Of a stretch of DNA of 64,000 nt, positions 41,526-49,604 are shown piece after piece. A model generated the notes under the pieces. It made no database searches, was not told the DNA's origin, and worked only from the letters and a program-made list of their open reading frames with translations. Position 1 is the stretch's first letter. Every line of letters starts with the position of its first letter. The DNA comes from CAZZEX01 sp964653285. GTDB taxonomy: Bacteria; Chloroflexota; Anaerolineae; B4-G1. The stretch covers positions 1 to 64,000 of the forward strand of contig CAZZEX010000016.1 of the NCBI GenBank assembly GCA_964653285.1, written 5' to 3'. The translations under genes were made by a program, and so were the position numbers.

Positions 41526-42977
41526 ATGAGTTCACTGCGAGCCTACATCATCACCCGGGTTTTGCTCACAATCCCGATGGTACTTATTCTGCTCATCATG
41601 ATCTTTGTCCTGCTGCGGATCATGCCGGGCGATCCGATCAAGGCCGCGATGCGGCCCGGCGTGCCAGAGGAGTACCTGGACCAGATTCGACACGCCCAGG
41701 GGTTGGACCGGCCCATGGTGATCAACTTACGCGGCAGTTGGGCCACGATGGAGGAGCCGGTGGTAGTGCTGTACAGCGAACACGATCCCACCAGTCCGCC
41801 GGTGATGCTGGCCCTGGAGGGGGAGCGGTTGCCCATCACCGACCGCTTCACCGAGGAGGGAGATGACTGGCTACGCATCTCTATTGACAAAGACGCGCAG
41901 GTCTGGGTGGATAAAGAGAAACTGACCTGGCTGCGGCGGGTGGAGTTTCACTTTGCGCCGGTTGAAGATGCCGGGAACGCCCCCACCGAGGGAGATTGGG
42001 AACAAGTGACCATGCTCCAGGGCGGGCTAGAGGGATGGGCACCCACCAAGACATTCCAGATCCACGTCAATCCCTTCGACAGCCAGTTCTTCAACTACCT
42101 GTGGGGACTGATCACACGCTTCGATTTGGGCAAGTCGGTCACGCTGCGGGGCCGCCCTGTGGCGGCTGACCTGGTGCTCAAGCTCCCGGCCACCGTCGAA
42201 CTCAGCATCTTTGGCATGCTGGTTGCCACGGTAGTAGGAGTATTCACCGGCGCTTATGCTGCTCAAAAACGCCGCAGCGCTGCCGATTACTCTCTGCGCA
42301 TCTACAGCATCGTCGCCTACGCCATCCCCGTCTTTTGGCTGGGGTTGATGTTCCAACTCATCTTTAGCGTTTGGCTGGGTTGGTTCCCCGTCACCGATCG
42401 CATTGATACTCAACTCCGCCCCGAGACCATCGCCCAAGTCTTTAATCTGGCGCAGCGATTCACCAGCCCGACGGGCGAGAAAGTCGTCGCCTTTAGCGAT
42501 TTCCTCTCCAATTTCTACATCTTTAGCACCATCGTCACCGGCCAGTGGAAGAGCCTGCTGAACGCCCTGTTACACCTGACACTTCCTGCGTTGACGTTGG
42601 GCCTTTACCTCTCCGGTATCTTTACCCGTCTCACGCGGGCCAATATGCTCGACGTGCTGCAGCAGGACTTCGTCACTGCAGCCCGCGCCCGTGGTCTCCC
42701 GGAGAAAGTGGTCGTCTATAAACACGCGCTGCTCAATGCCTTCATTCCCATTCTCACGATGTTCGGTATGCAATTCGCGCTCATGCTGGCCGGCGCCGTG
42801 CTGACGGAGACGACCTTCAACTGGCCGGGGATGGGCCTGTTCCTGGTGAACCGCATCTACGATCGGGACTTCCCCGCCATCCAGGGCACGGTGGTCTTCA
42901 TCGCCCTGTTCGTCGCGACGGTCAGTCTGATCGTAGACATCATCTACGCCCGCATTGACCCACGGGTGCGGTATTAG
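41526..42977 (+). CDS. dppB: Dipeptide/oligopeptide ABC transporter permease DppB with enlarged external loop
   Basis: 483 aa against about 310-340 for typical DppB. The N-terminal helix and LLRIMPGDPIKAAM...GLDRPMVINL are normal, as are the C-terminal membrane domain and coupling loop ARARGLPEKVVVYKHALLNAFIPIL. Between them (about 75-175) lies an extra region with GRLPITDRFTEEGDDWLRISID-like beta pattern (SH3-like at a glance) in the first external loop; a further insert sits near 305-345. The gene follows the dual binding protein after 252 bp. dppC, normally next, has been replaced by a deleted IS copy 9 bp past the stop. Confidence 0.9.
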   Translation: MSSLRAYIITRVLLTIPMVLILLIMIFVLLRIMPGDPIKAAMRPGVPEEYLDQIRHAQGLDRPMVINLRGSWATMEEPVVVLYSEHDPTSPPVMLALEGERLPITDRFTEEGDDWLRISIDKDAQVWVDKEKLTWLRRVEFHFAPVEDAGNAPTEGDWEQVTMLQGGLEGWAPTKTFQIHVNPFDSQFFNYLWGLITRFDLGKSVTLRGRPVAADLVLKLPATVELSIFGMLVATVVGVFTGAYAAQKRRSAADYSLRIYSIVAYAIPVFWLGLMFQLIFSVWLGWFPVTDRIDTQLRPETIAQVFNLAQRFTSPTGEKVVAFSDFLSNFYIFSTIVTGQWKSLLNALLHLTLPALTLGLYLSGIFTRLTRANMLDVLQQDFVTAARARGLPEKVVVYKHALLNAFIPILTMFGMQFALMLAGAVLTETTFNWPGMGLFLVNRIYDRDFPAIQGTVVFIALFVATVSLIVDIIYARIDPRVRY

Positions 42978-42985
42978 AATAGGGA

Positions 42986-43470
42986 GCATAAATGATTTTT
43001 CCTCCTGGTAAGAGGGAGTGAGTGCGTCATTTGAATCGCGTAGACACATCGCTGGCGGATCCTTAACAATTGGCTATTCTGTGGCATAACTGTCTCTATC
43101 AATATCTGGGGGGAGGCTTTGATGCCACGACTTACACTGCAACCGGATAGCGAGAACGGCTTCGTCTGGGTCACGCTGGATGGGCAAAGGCTCGCCCCCC
43201 TGCGAGACGGCGACCGTGAGGGGCTGAGGGTTATCACGACCTGGTTGGTAGACAGCCAGATCATCAACGCCGAAGAAGCCGCGGCGGTGCAAGGTGTGAC
43301 GTCCCGGCATGCAGGCAGCCTACGAGCGCTACTGCGTCGTCCTCAACCAACGGGACATCCGTGTCCCTATGGATGACGGTGAGCCGTGGCGCTTGCTGTT
43401 TACCTATCACTTGGATACTCCGTCGTCTTCTGCGCAATTCAAATGACGCACCGTGAGGATGGAAAATCAT
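42986..43470 (+). mobile_element. Internally deleted copy of the 2.63-kb IS
   Basis: Both ends match the full IS at 1070-3703, in inverted orientation. It keeps the transposase start (ATG 43122) through VQGVTSR (about residue 64 of the protein), then joins directly, out of frame, to the last 45 or so residues (MQAAYERHCVVLNQRDIRVP). About 2.15 kb of the middle is missing. It could be moved in trans if the terminal repeats are functional. It lies between dppB and the asd remnant. Confidence 0.9.
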
Positions 43471-43471
43471 C

Positions 43472-43825
43472 CCGCCTGCCATTGGTGAGATGGTTGTCAG
43501 CTCTTTGGAGCCGGGTCTTCCGGTCCGGCTCGTCTTTTCGGCGCTGCCGTCCACCGTCGCACGAGAGGTCGAGCCGCGCTTCGCCCAGGCGGACTACGCC
43601 GTCTGTTCGAACGCATCGTCGTACCGTATCTTTTCAAAAAGCTGGGGCGAAAGTAGGTCGGATTTGCTATCCGACCCTATGGCGGTTAGCAAAACCGCCC
43701 TACGCTGCCCCTGCCCCAAGATATTGAGAAGATACCTTTCCGTCGTCCACAACACCTTGCGCGGCGCGGCCAGCGGCTCCGTCCTCAACGCAGAGTTACT
43801 CGTGGCTGAGGGATACATCAAGTGA
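43472..43825 (+). pseudogene. asd: Aspartate-semialdehyde dehydrogenase remnant split by repeat family B
   Basis: The frame after the IS reads PAIGEMVVSSLEPGLPVRLVFSALPSTVAREVE...YAVCSNASSYR, corresponding to roughly residues 50-105 of Asd. It is interrupted by the 110-bp repeat at 43626-43735. Sequence then resumes as VVHNTLRGAASGSVLNAELLVAEGYIK, the C-terminal end of Asd. The N terminus and about 200 central residues, including the catalytic Cys, are missing, so no enzyme is made. It presumably once belonged with the threonine pathway, represented here by thrC. Confidence 0.8.
43626..43735. repeat. 110-bp palindromic repeat, family B, copy 2
   Basis: Nearly identical to 23854-23965 (a 2-bp deletion and a few substitutions). 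It sits at the junction of an internal deletion in asd and has no matching direct repeats, suggesting that one flank was lost with the deletion. Confidence 0.85.
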
Positions 43826-43850
43826 AGCAGTCTAACCAGGAGGCTTCCCA

Positions 43851-44807
43851 GTGAACATTCTCGTAACAGGAGCAGCAGGCTTCATTGGGTCTCATTTAGC
43901 GGAGCGATTGGTTGACTTGGGCCATTCTGTGCGAGGACTGGATTGCTTTACAGATTACTACGCAAGAGCGCTCAAGGAACTCAACGCAAGTCAGATAAAA
44001 GACAAGGGCGTCGTATTCCTGTCCCTCGATTTGGCAGAGGATGACCTCAGTTCAGCCGTCAGAGATGTCGGAATCGTATACCACGTGGCCGCACAGCCTG
44101 GGATATCTGTCACGACCACGTTTGAGACTTATGTGAAAAACAACATCACGGCAACGTACCGGCTGTTGGAGGCTGTAAAGCAATCCCCTTCGTTTGGGGG
44201 GTTCATCAACATCTCCACGTCATCCGTCTACGGAGCCGACGCCACTGGGGATGAGACGACGGAGCCCAAGCCCACGTCATATTACGGTGTTACCAAACTC
44301 GCCGCAGAACAGCTCGTGCTTGCGTACACGCGAGATCAAGGGTTGCCGGCCTGTTCGTTGCGGCTGTTCTCCGTGTATGGCCCGCGCGAGCGACCGGAGA
44401 AGCTGTACTTTAGGCTGATTCGCTGCATTCTCGAAGACAGAGAATTCCCGCTGTTCGAAGGCAGCGAACACCACCTGCGAAGTTACACTTATGTTGGGGA
44501 TGCCATAGATGGACTGGTGGCAGCCCTGGATAACTTTGACAGGTGCATCGGCAAGATTTTCAACATCGGGACAGACGTCACTCTCACCACAGAAGAGGGG
44601 ATGAGGACTGTGGAGGAGGTCATCGGCAAACCTGCCAAGATAACAAGAGTTCCCAGGAGAGCGGGAGATCAGCAAAAGACACACGCCAATATCGAAAAGG
44701 CGCGCCGGCTGTTGGGCTATAACCCGACGACCACGTTACAGGAAGGTTTGGAGCAAGAGGTTGAGTGGTACAAGCAGCACATTCTTGGGAAGATAGACTT
44801 CCAGTGA
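43851..44807 (+). CDS. NAD-dependent epimerase/dehydratase (extended SDR, GalE-like)
   Basis: 318 aa. N-terminal NAD-binding GAAGFIGSHLAERL (about 7-20), the NISTSSVYG strand (about 120) and the catalytic YYGVTKLAAEQ (Tyr-x-x-x-Lys, about 144-154). LRLFSVYGPRERPEKLYFRLI and the C-terminal RRAGDQQKTHANIEKARRLLGYNP are typical of UDP-glucose/UDP-glucuronate epimerase-like enzymes. It acts on a nucleotide sugar; exact substrate cannot be told. GGAGG lies before ATG 43851. The stop overlaps the next gene's GTG. Confidence 0.9.
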   Translation: MNILVTGAAGFIGSHLAERLVDLGHSVRGLDCFTDYYARALKELNASQIKDKGVVFLSLDLAEDDLSSAVRDVGIVYHVAAQPGISVTTTFETYVKNNITATYRLLEAVKQSPSFGGFINISTSSVYGADATGDETTEPKPTSYYGVTKLAAEQLVLAYTRDQGLPACSLRLFSVYGPRERPEKLYFRLIRCILEDREFPLFEGSEHHLRSYTYVGDAIDGLVAALDNFDRCIGKIFNIGTDVTLTTEEGMRTVEEVIGKPAKITRVPRRAGDQQKTHANIEKARRLLGYNPTTTLQEGLEQEVEWYKQHILGKIDFQ

Positions 44808-45607
44808 GAAACTATGGCCATACGTCTGTCTATGAATTCCTGGGCGACCTAGTCGTCTACCGCAACCTGGTGCCGGCCGACCCACGACTGCCGCCGCTGG
44901 CCGAGATTCGCGAGCAGGTGGGGTTGCCGGCCGGCGTCATTCCGCGTAAGAGCCAGCCGGAGTATGCCCGCGTGATGGCCTACCTGCTGCGGCGGGCGCG
45001 GGCGCTGGACGCGCCCGGCGCCTCCATTGAGCGGCTGGTCTACGTGGGCGACACGCGGCTGAACGACGGCACCGCGTTTGCCAATATCTGCCGCGTCGGT
45101 GGCTTGGCGGGCCTAGCCTTCATCGGATCTGAGCGGGACGAGCCGGCGCGCGTGGAGGTCGTCGAACAGGAGGATGGAACGCTCTACCTGGTCAACCGCT
45201 GGGCGGCGCTGGCAGACTTTGATGGCTTCTGCCGCGAGCGGGGATTTCCGCTGGACGAGCGCACGGCGGTGATCGTAGACCTGGACAAGACGGCGCTGAG
45301 CGCGCGGGGGCGCAACGATCACGTCATTGACCGGGCGCGAGTCGAGGCGGTGCGCCGCACTGTCGGCGGCTTGCTGGGGGAGGGTTTCGATCCAGTGGGC
45401 TTTCGGGCTGCGTATAATCGCCTCAACCGGCCCGAGTTTCACCCCTTCACCGCCGACAACGAGGTGTCGCTAGCCTGGCGAGAGCGAGGCGCACTCCTCT
45501 TTGGCCTCTCGGATAAGCCCGACGAGGCCTCCATCCCGACGGACGATCTGGCGGCCCAGGGCTACCAGCCCATCCATCGGGTGGAAACCCACGCCGTAGG
45601 CGCATGA
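44804..45607 (+). CDS. HAD-like protein of unknown function
   Basis: 267 aa from GTG 44804, overlapping the epimerase stop (GTGA). A HAD-type motif I, VIVDLDKTALSARGRND (about 158-174), lies unusually far from the N terminus. An earlier segment, RLVYVGDTRLNDGTAFANIC (about 83-102), looks like a HAD motif IV (GD...ND), so two half-sites appear in reversed order. This could be a permuted or duplicated HAD fold. Coupled translation with the epimerase suggests a sugar-phosphate substrate, which is inference. Confidence 0.7.
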   Translation: MRNYGHTSVYEFLGDLVVYRNLVPADPRLPPLAEIREQVGLPAGVIPRKSQPEYARVMAYLLRRARALDAPGASIERLVYVGDTRLNDGTAFANICRVGGLAGLAFIGSERDEPARVEVVEQEDGTLYLVNRWAALADFDGFCRERGFPLDERTAVIVDLDKTALSARGRNDHVIDRARVEAVRRTVGGLLGEGFDPVGFRAAYNRLNRPEFHPFTADNEVSLAWRERGALLFGLSDKPDEASIPTDDLAAQGYQPIHRVETHAVGA

Positions 45608-45659
45608 ACAATGAACCAATGAACAATGAACAATGACAAAGCCTGTAGCGGTCGGCAGA

Positions 45660-45688
45660 TTGCTGGTTGGCGAGTCCGCTATTATAAC
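45660..45688 (+). promoter_or_regulatory. Sigma70-like promoter of the methyltransferase gene
   Basis: TTGCTG (45660-45665), 17-nt spacer, TATAAC (45683-45688), 25 nt before ATG 45714. Confidence 0.55.
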
Positions 45689-45713
45689 TGAGCGTAGTTT
45701 AGGCACGAGGCAA

Positions 45714-46508
45714 ATGGAGACGAACCGAAAGGAGACCTTCAGTGACGAAGATGCTCGCGCAGCGTGGAATAAAGGTGCCCATGCGTGGGAGGAGTTCGTC
45801 GAGTCGGGAGCGGATTACTATCGCCACGATGTGCACGGACTGGCACTCCTTGCCGTGTGCGAACCGCTCGCAGGGCTGGATGTGCTGGATCTCGGATGCG
45901 GACAGGGCTACTTCTGCCGCGAACTTGCCAGGCGTGGTGCCCGGGTGGTTGCCGTGGATATTGCCGAAGAGCAGATTGCGTATGCGCGGATGCGGGAGGA
46001 GCGGGAATATTTGGGTATTGAATACCACGTGATGAGCGCGGGGGAAGTGAACCGGCACTGGAAGAGTGAGAGTTTTGACCTGGTCACAGCGTGCATGTCG
46101 CTCCAGGATATGGCAGATGTCGGAGCAACTCTGCGGAGTAGTTTCGACGTTTTGCGAGTGGGGGGACGGATGGCCTTGTCGGTGCCGCATCCGTGCACTG
46201 ATACGCCTTTCCGCGAATGGGAGTCGAACGAGACGGGCAAAAAAGGGCCCCTGAAGATTGATCGCTATTTCGAATCCGGGCCTACGGTGTGCCACTGGAG
46301 GATGGGACGCCTCATCTACCATTGGGACACTCCGTACTGGCGGTATACGCTGGCGGAGTGGAGCGAGTTGATTGCGAAGGCGAGATTTCTGATCCGGCGT
46401 ATGTATGAGCCGCGTCCGACGGTGGAACAGGTGGAGCGCAATCCGTACATTGAGGATTCTTACAGATTGCCTTGCTTCTTGATCTTTGACCTTGTCAAAC
46501 TGGAGTAG
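45714..46508 (+). CDS. Class I SAM-dependent methyltransferase
   Basis: 264 aa from ATG 45714 (GAGG, 5-nt spacer). Motif I VLDLGCGQGYFCRELARRGARVVAVDIAEEQI (about 57-88), motif IV FDLVTACMSLQDMADVGATL and a VLRVGGRMALSVPHPC post-motif place it in the UbiE/Methyltransf_11 type. The C-terminal half contains a Trp/Tyr-rich lid. Small-molecule methylation is likely; the substrate is unknown. It is cytoplasmic. It precedes threonine synthase on the same strand with an 80-bp gap. Confidence 0.88.
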   Translation: METNRKETFSDEDARAAWNKGAHAWEEFVESGADYYRHDVHGLALLAVCEPLAGLDVLDLGCGQGYFCRELARRGARVVAVDIAEEQIAYARMREEREYLGIEYHVMSAGEVNRHWKSESFDLVTACMSLQDMADVGATLRSSFDVLRVGGRMALSVPHPCTDTPFREWESNETGKKGPLKIDRYFESGPTVCHWRMGRLIYHWDTPYWRYTLAEWSELIAKARFLIRRMYEPRPTVEQVERNPYIEDSYRLPCFLIFDLVKLE

Positions 46509-46588
46509 TCCTGCGTCTGATCTCACCGAAGCCGGCAGGCACTGCGCGAGGCTGGATGATTATCTGGAGGGAGGCACTTGTTTGCCCT

Positions 46589-47917
46589 ATGACTTACCAC
46601 AGTTGGTTTGAATGTATTCGCGGCTGCAATCGCCGCTATTCCATCTACGACATCGTCTACCGTTGCGAGGACTGCGGCGGGTTGCTCGACGTTGAGCATG
46701 ACCTGGAGGCGCTGAAGGACCGGAGCGCTGCCGAGTGGAAGGCGCTGTTCGAGCAACGCACTCGCTCCATTGAGTGGCCTTACGGCAGCGGCGTGTGGGG
46801 CAAGAAGGAATGGGTCTGTCCCCAGATAGAGGTTGCCAACGTCGTCTCACTGGGAGAGGGCAACACCCCCCTTCTGCCAGTCTCCCCTCCCCTCGCAGGG
46901 GAGGGGCTGCCCGACCTGTGGGTCAAGCAATGCGGCACCAGCCACACCGGGTCGTTCAAGGACCTGGGGATGACGGTGCTGGTCTCGGTGGTGCGGCAGA
47001 TGATCGCCGATGGGAAGCCAATCCGGGCGGTGGCCTGCGCCTCCACCGGTGATACCTCGGCCGCGCTGGCTGCCTACTGCGCCGCCGCCAGCATCCCCGC
47101 TATCGTCTTTCTGCCCCGGGGCAAAGTCTCCACCGCGCAACTGGCCCAGCCCATCGCCCACGGCGCGCTGGTGCTGGCGCTTGATACCGATTTCGACGGC
47201 TGCATGCGCATTGTGCAGCAGGTGACGGCCGACGAGACGATCTACCTGGCCAATTCGATGAACTCGCTGCGCATCGAGGGCCAGAAGACGGTGGCCATTG
47301 AGATCGTTCAGCAACTGGGATGGGAGGTGCCGGACTGGGTGGTCATCCCGGCGGGCAACCTGGGCAACGTCAGCGCTCTGGGCCGGGGCTTTCTGATGAT
47401 GAGGAAATTGGGCTTGATAGACCGGTTGCCGCGCATCGTGTGTGCCCAGGCTGCGAACGCCAACCCGCTCTACCTGAGTTACCTGACGGGGTTTGAGGAG
47501 TACCGGCCGGTGCCCGCGCAAAAGACGCTGGCCAGTGCCATCCAGATCGGCGCGCCAGTTAGTTACGAGCGGGCGGTGAAGGTGCTGCGGGTCTTTGATG
47601 GCGTCGTCGAGCAGGCCAACGAGGACGAACTGGCGGACGCGGCCGCCCGCGCCGACCGCGCTGGGTTGTACTGCTGCCCCCAGACTGGCGTGGCATTGGC
47701 GGCGCTGTTCAAACTGGTGAAAGGGGGCATGATCCTGCCAGAGCACCGCGTCGTTGTCATCTCCACCGCTCACGGCCTTAAGTTCACCGGGTTCAAGGTG
47801 GGTTACCACGAGGGAACGCTGGTGGACCTGGTCGCTCGTCATGCCAATCCGCCGCTGGAGTTGCCGGCCGACGTTTTGGCGGTGAGTCGGGCGATTGACC
47901 GGGTGATTGGGCGATGA
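46589..47917 (+). CDS. thrC: Threonine synthase
   Basis: 442 aa from ATG 46589; GGAGGGAGG lies about 15 nt upstream, rather far, so the start is slightly uncertain. The N terminus has a zinc-ribbon-like set (CIRGCNRRYSIYDIVYRCEDCGG). The PLP Lys lies in GTSHTGSFKDLGMTVLV (about K121), with ASTGDTSAALAAYCAAA and the phosphate loop AGNLGNVSALGRG. It makes threonine from O-phosphohomoserine. A perfect palindrome of 10-bp arms (CCCCTCCCCT / AGGGGAGGGG) is carried in frame near 46881-46903, encoding PPLAGEG. Its upstream pathway gene asd is broken at 43472. Confidence 0.94.
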   Translation: MTYHSWFECIRGCNRRYSIYDIVYRCEDCGGLLDVEHDLEALKDRSAAEWKALFEQRTRSIEWPYGSGVWGKKEWVCPQIEVANVVSLGEGNTPLLPVSPPLAGEGLPDLWVKQCGTSHTGSFKDLGMTVLVSVVRQMIADGKPIRAVACASTGDTSAALAAYCAAASIPAIVFLPRGKVSTAQLAQPIAHGALVLALDTDFDGCMRIVQQVTADETIYLANSMNSLRIEGQKTVAIEIVQQLGWEVPDWVVIPAGNLGNVSALGRGFLMMRKLGLIDRLPRIVCAQAANANPLYLSYLTGFEEYRPVPAQKTLASAIQIGAPVSYERAVKVLRVFDGVVEQANEDELADAAARADRAGLYCCPQTGVALAALFKLVKGGMILPEHRVVVISTAHGLKFTGFKVGYHEGTLVDLVARHANPPLELPADVLAVSRAIDRVIGR

Positions 47918-47931
47918 GGTGGTTAGTGAGG

Positions 47932-47959
47932 TTGACAAATCAGAAGGATGTGCTATCAT
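47932..47959 (+). promoter_or_regulatory. Sigma70-like promoter of the ilvE leader
   Basis: TTGACA (47932-47937), 16-nt spacer, TATCAT (47954-47959). Transcription would start about 25 nt before the leader peptide GTG. Confidence 0.75.
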
Positions 47960-47993
47960 AGTACAAGTTGTTCAACAGAAAGGCATTCTCAAG

Positions 47994-48095
47994 GTGAGTA
48001 CAACCCTGACATTCTCTCTTAATTCTATTGTTATTGTCCTGCCGGTGCTCCTTATTATTGAGGAGCCAATGGAGGTTGGGAGGGATTCGGGGTAG
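47994..48095 (+). CDS. Branched-chain amino acid leader peptide (attenuator)
   Basis: 33 codons from GTG 47994 to TAG; CAAGG lies directly upstream. Residues 12-22 read IVIVLPVLLII: 10 of 11 codons specify Ile, Val or Leu. It is followed 30 bp later by a strong terminator hairpin and then by ilvE. This is the standard layout of translation-coupled attenuation: a ribosome stalled on scarce branched-chain aminoacyl-tRNAs prevents the terminator from folding. Confidence 0.82.
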   Translation: MSTTLTFSLNSIVIVLPVLLIIEEPMEVGRDSG

Positions 48096-48124
48096 CACCG
48101 AGACCATCAGTTTAGTTTAAGCCC

Positions 48125-48151
48125 AAAGCCCCCCCAACGGGGGGCTTTTTC
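48125..48151 (+). terminator. Attenuator terminator before ilvE
   Basis: Stem AGCCCCCC / GGGGGGCT (48127-48146), loop CAAC, extended by flanking A/T pairs, followed by TTTTTCTTT. G-rich segments in the leader peptide's 3' part (48070-48093) could form the competing anti-terminator. Confidence 0.85.
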
Positions 48152-48249
48152 TTTACCTTTGCCAGTTCCACAATCCTATCCGGCGGGTCTGTGACGGTCT
48201 GCTGATCGAAGTTAACCGACGAAGATTTGGGATAAGGAGGTTTTGTCTG

Positions 48250-48492
48250 ATGAAGGAGACAAGATACACATCGGCGTATGGTAGCGAGGATGCATATCCC
48301 CACTTGAACTTCTTTGGCTGGGGTAGCAGGTTGATCACGCGGTCGCGCAGCAGCGACAGTGGCCCAGAGCCCGCCCCACAGCCGACCGACCAGATCACAC
48401 AACTGACCGAGACGTCTTGCTTCCCCGGCAACGGACATTGGCACGTCAACTTCTTTGGCTGGGGAAGTTGGGAGGCTGAGGGAGGCTGGTGA
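48250..48492 (+). CDS. Small protein with duplicated NFFGWGS motif
   Basis: 80 aa; ATG 48250 preceded by AAGGAGG with a 9-nt spacer, a strong site. The nonapeptide HLNFFGWGS (about 18-26) recurs as HVNFFGWGS (about 65-73), and the C terminus ends WEAEGGW. The region between is hydrophilic (Ser/Pro/Thr/Gln). It lies between the ilv attenuator and ilvE, in the same direction, ending 50 bp before ilvE. It could be a second regulatory leader, a precursor peptide with two core repeats, or a genuine small protein; no modifying enzyme is adjacent. No family recognised. Confidence 0.55.
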   Translation: MKETRYTSAYGSEDAYPHLNFFGWGSRLITRSRSSDSGPEPAPQPTDQITQLTETSCFPGNGHWHVNFFGWGSWEAEGGW

Positions 48493-48542
48493 GTTGTAGA
48501 AGCAGAACAAAAGCAGAACAAACACTGGGGAGGAATACAATC

Positions 48543-49466
48543 ATGACCATCAGCAAGACCGAGTACATTTGGTTCAACGGCCGACTGATCCCCTGGGATC
48601 AGGCCCAGGTGCACGTCGCCGTCCACGCCCTGCATTATGGCTCCAGCGTATTCGAGGGCATCCGGGCCTACGAGGCGGGCAACGGTCCGGCCATCTTCTG
48701 CCTGGGCCCACACGTTGATCGCCTGTTCAACTCGGCCAAGATCTATCGCATGGAGATTCCCTACACTAAGGAGGAGATCAAACAAGCCATCGTGGACACG
48801 GTCAAGGCCAACAGGCACAAAGCCTGCTATATTCGTCCCCTGGCCTTCCGGGGCTTCGATAGCTTCAGCCTGGACCCACGGACGTGCCCGGTGGAAGTGG
48901 TCATCATCACCATCGAGTGGGGACGCTATCTGGGACCAGAGGCCATTGAGCAGGGGGTAGACGTGGGTGTGAGTTCCTGGCGGCGCATGGCTCCCAACAC
49001 CTTCCCCGCTGCGGCCAAGATCGGTGGGCAATACATCAACTCGCAGTTGATCACTATGGAGGCCGCCGAGCATGGTTATGCGGAAGGAATCGCCCTGGAT
49101 GCTAACGGCTTCGTCAGCGAAGGGAGCGGCGAGAACATCTTCGTGGTCAGTAACAGCAACATCCTCACGCCCCCTCTGGCTTCTTCTATCTTGCAAGGAG
49201 TGACCAGGCATTGCGTCATCACCCTGGCTGAGGACCTGGGCGATCAGGTGCGGGAGGAACTGATCCCCCGTGAGGTTCTGTACATGGCCGACGAGGCGTT
49301 TTTCACCGGCACGGCGGCCGAGATCACCCCCATTCGCTCTATAGATGGCATCGCCATTGGCGCTGGCCGTCGCGGTCCGGTCACCGAACGCCTGCAGGCC
49401 GAGTTCTTCGCCATTACGAACGGGCGGACCCCCGATCGTCATGGCTGGCTCACTCCAGTGAGGTAA
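48543..49466 (+). CDS. ilvE: Branched-chain amino acid aminotransferase
   Basis: 307 aa, fold type IV PLP enzyme. HALHYGSSVFEGIRAYE (about 29-45), the Schiff-base Lys in FPAAAKIGGQYINSQL (about K163), EGSGENIFVVSN and the C-terminal FFTGTAAEITPIRSIDG are characteristic. It catalyses the last step of Ile, Val and Leu synthesis, or the first step of their breakdown. The leader peptide and terminator upstream imply control by branched-chain amino acid supply, so a biosynthetic role is likely. Confidence 0.95.
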   Translation: MTISKTEYIWFNGRLIPWDQAQVHVAVHALHYGSSVFEGIRAYEAGNGPAIFCLGPHVDRLFNSAKIYRMEIPYTKEEIKQAIVDTVKANRHKACYIRPLAFRGFDSFSLDPRTCPVEVVIITIEWGRYLGPEAIEQGVDVGVSSWRRMAPNTFPAAAKIGGQYINSQLITMEAAEHGYAEGIALDANGFVSEGSGENIFVVSNSNILTPPLASSILQGVTRHCVITLAEDLGDQVREELIPREVLYMADEAFFTGTAAEITPIRSIDGIAIGAGRRGPVTERLQAEFFAITNGRTPDRHGWLTPVR

Positions 49467-49572
49467 TCTCCAGCGTCTGGCTGCCTGGCCGATGGCGGAC
49501 CGTGAGTCCGTGGCCCCGCGTCTTTCGCCCACCAGCACCGGTAGCAGGGGAAGACGGGGCGGTGGGTGTCAT

Positions 49573-49604
49573 CGTTTGTACAAACGTCACCGTTGGGTTA
49601 TAAT
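49573..49604 (+). promoter_or_regulatory. Promoter with overlapping 14-bp palindromic operator before the CHAT-STAND pair
   Basis: TTGTAC (49576-49581), 17-nt spacer, TATAAT (49599-49604). The perfect palindrome CGTTTGTACAAACG (49573-49586) covers the -35 box, where a bound repressor would block polymerase. The rest of 49467-49808 shows no gene; it would be a leader of about 195 nt. Confidence 0.65.

Noticed and set aside
48250..48492. Calling the small NFFGWGS protein a RiPP precursor
   Set aside because: No radical SAM, cyclodehydratase, lanthionine synthetase or matching exporter is adjacent, so it is kept as a hypothesis only.
48153..49538. 461-codon open frame on the minus strand over ilvE
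   Set aside because: ilvE on the plus strand has every family motif; the minus frame has no recognisable domain.
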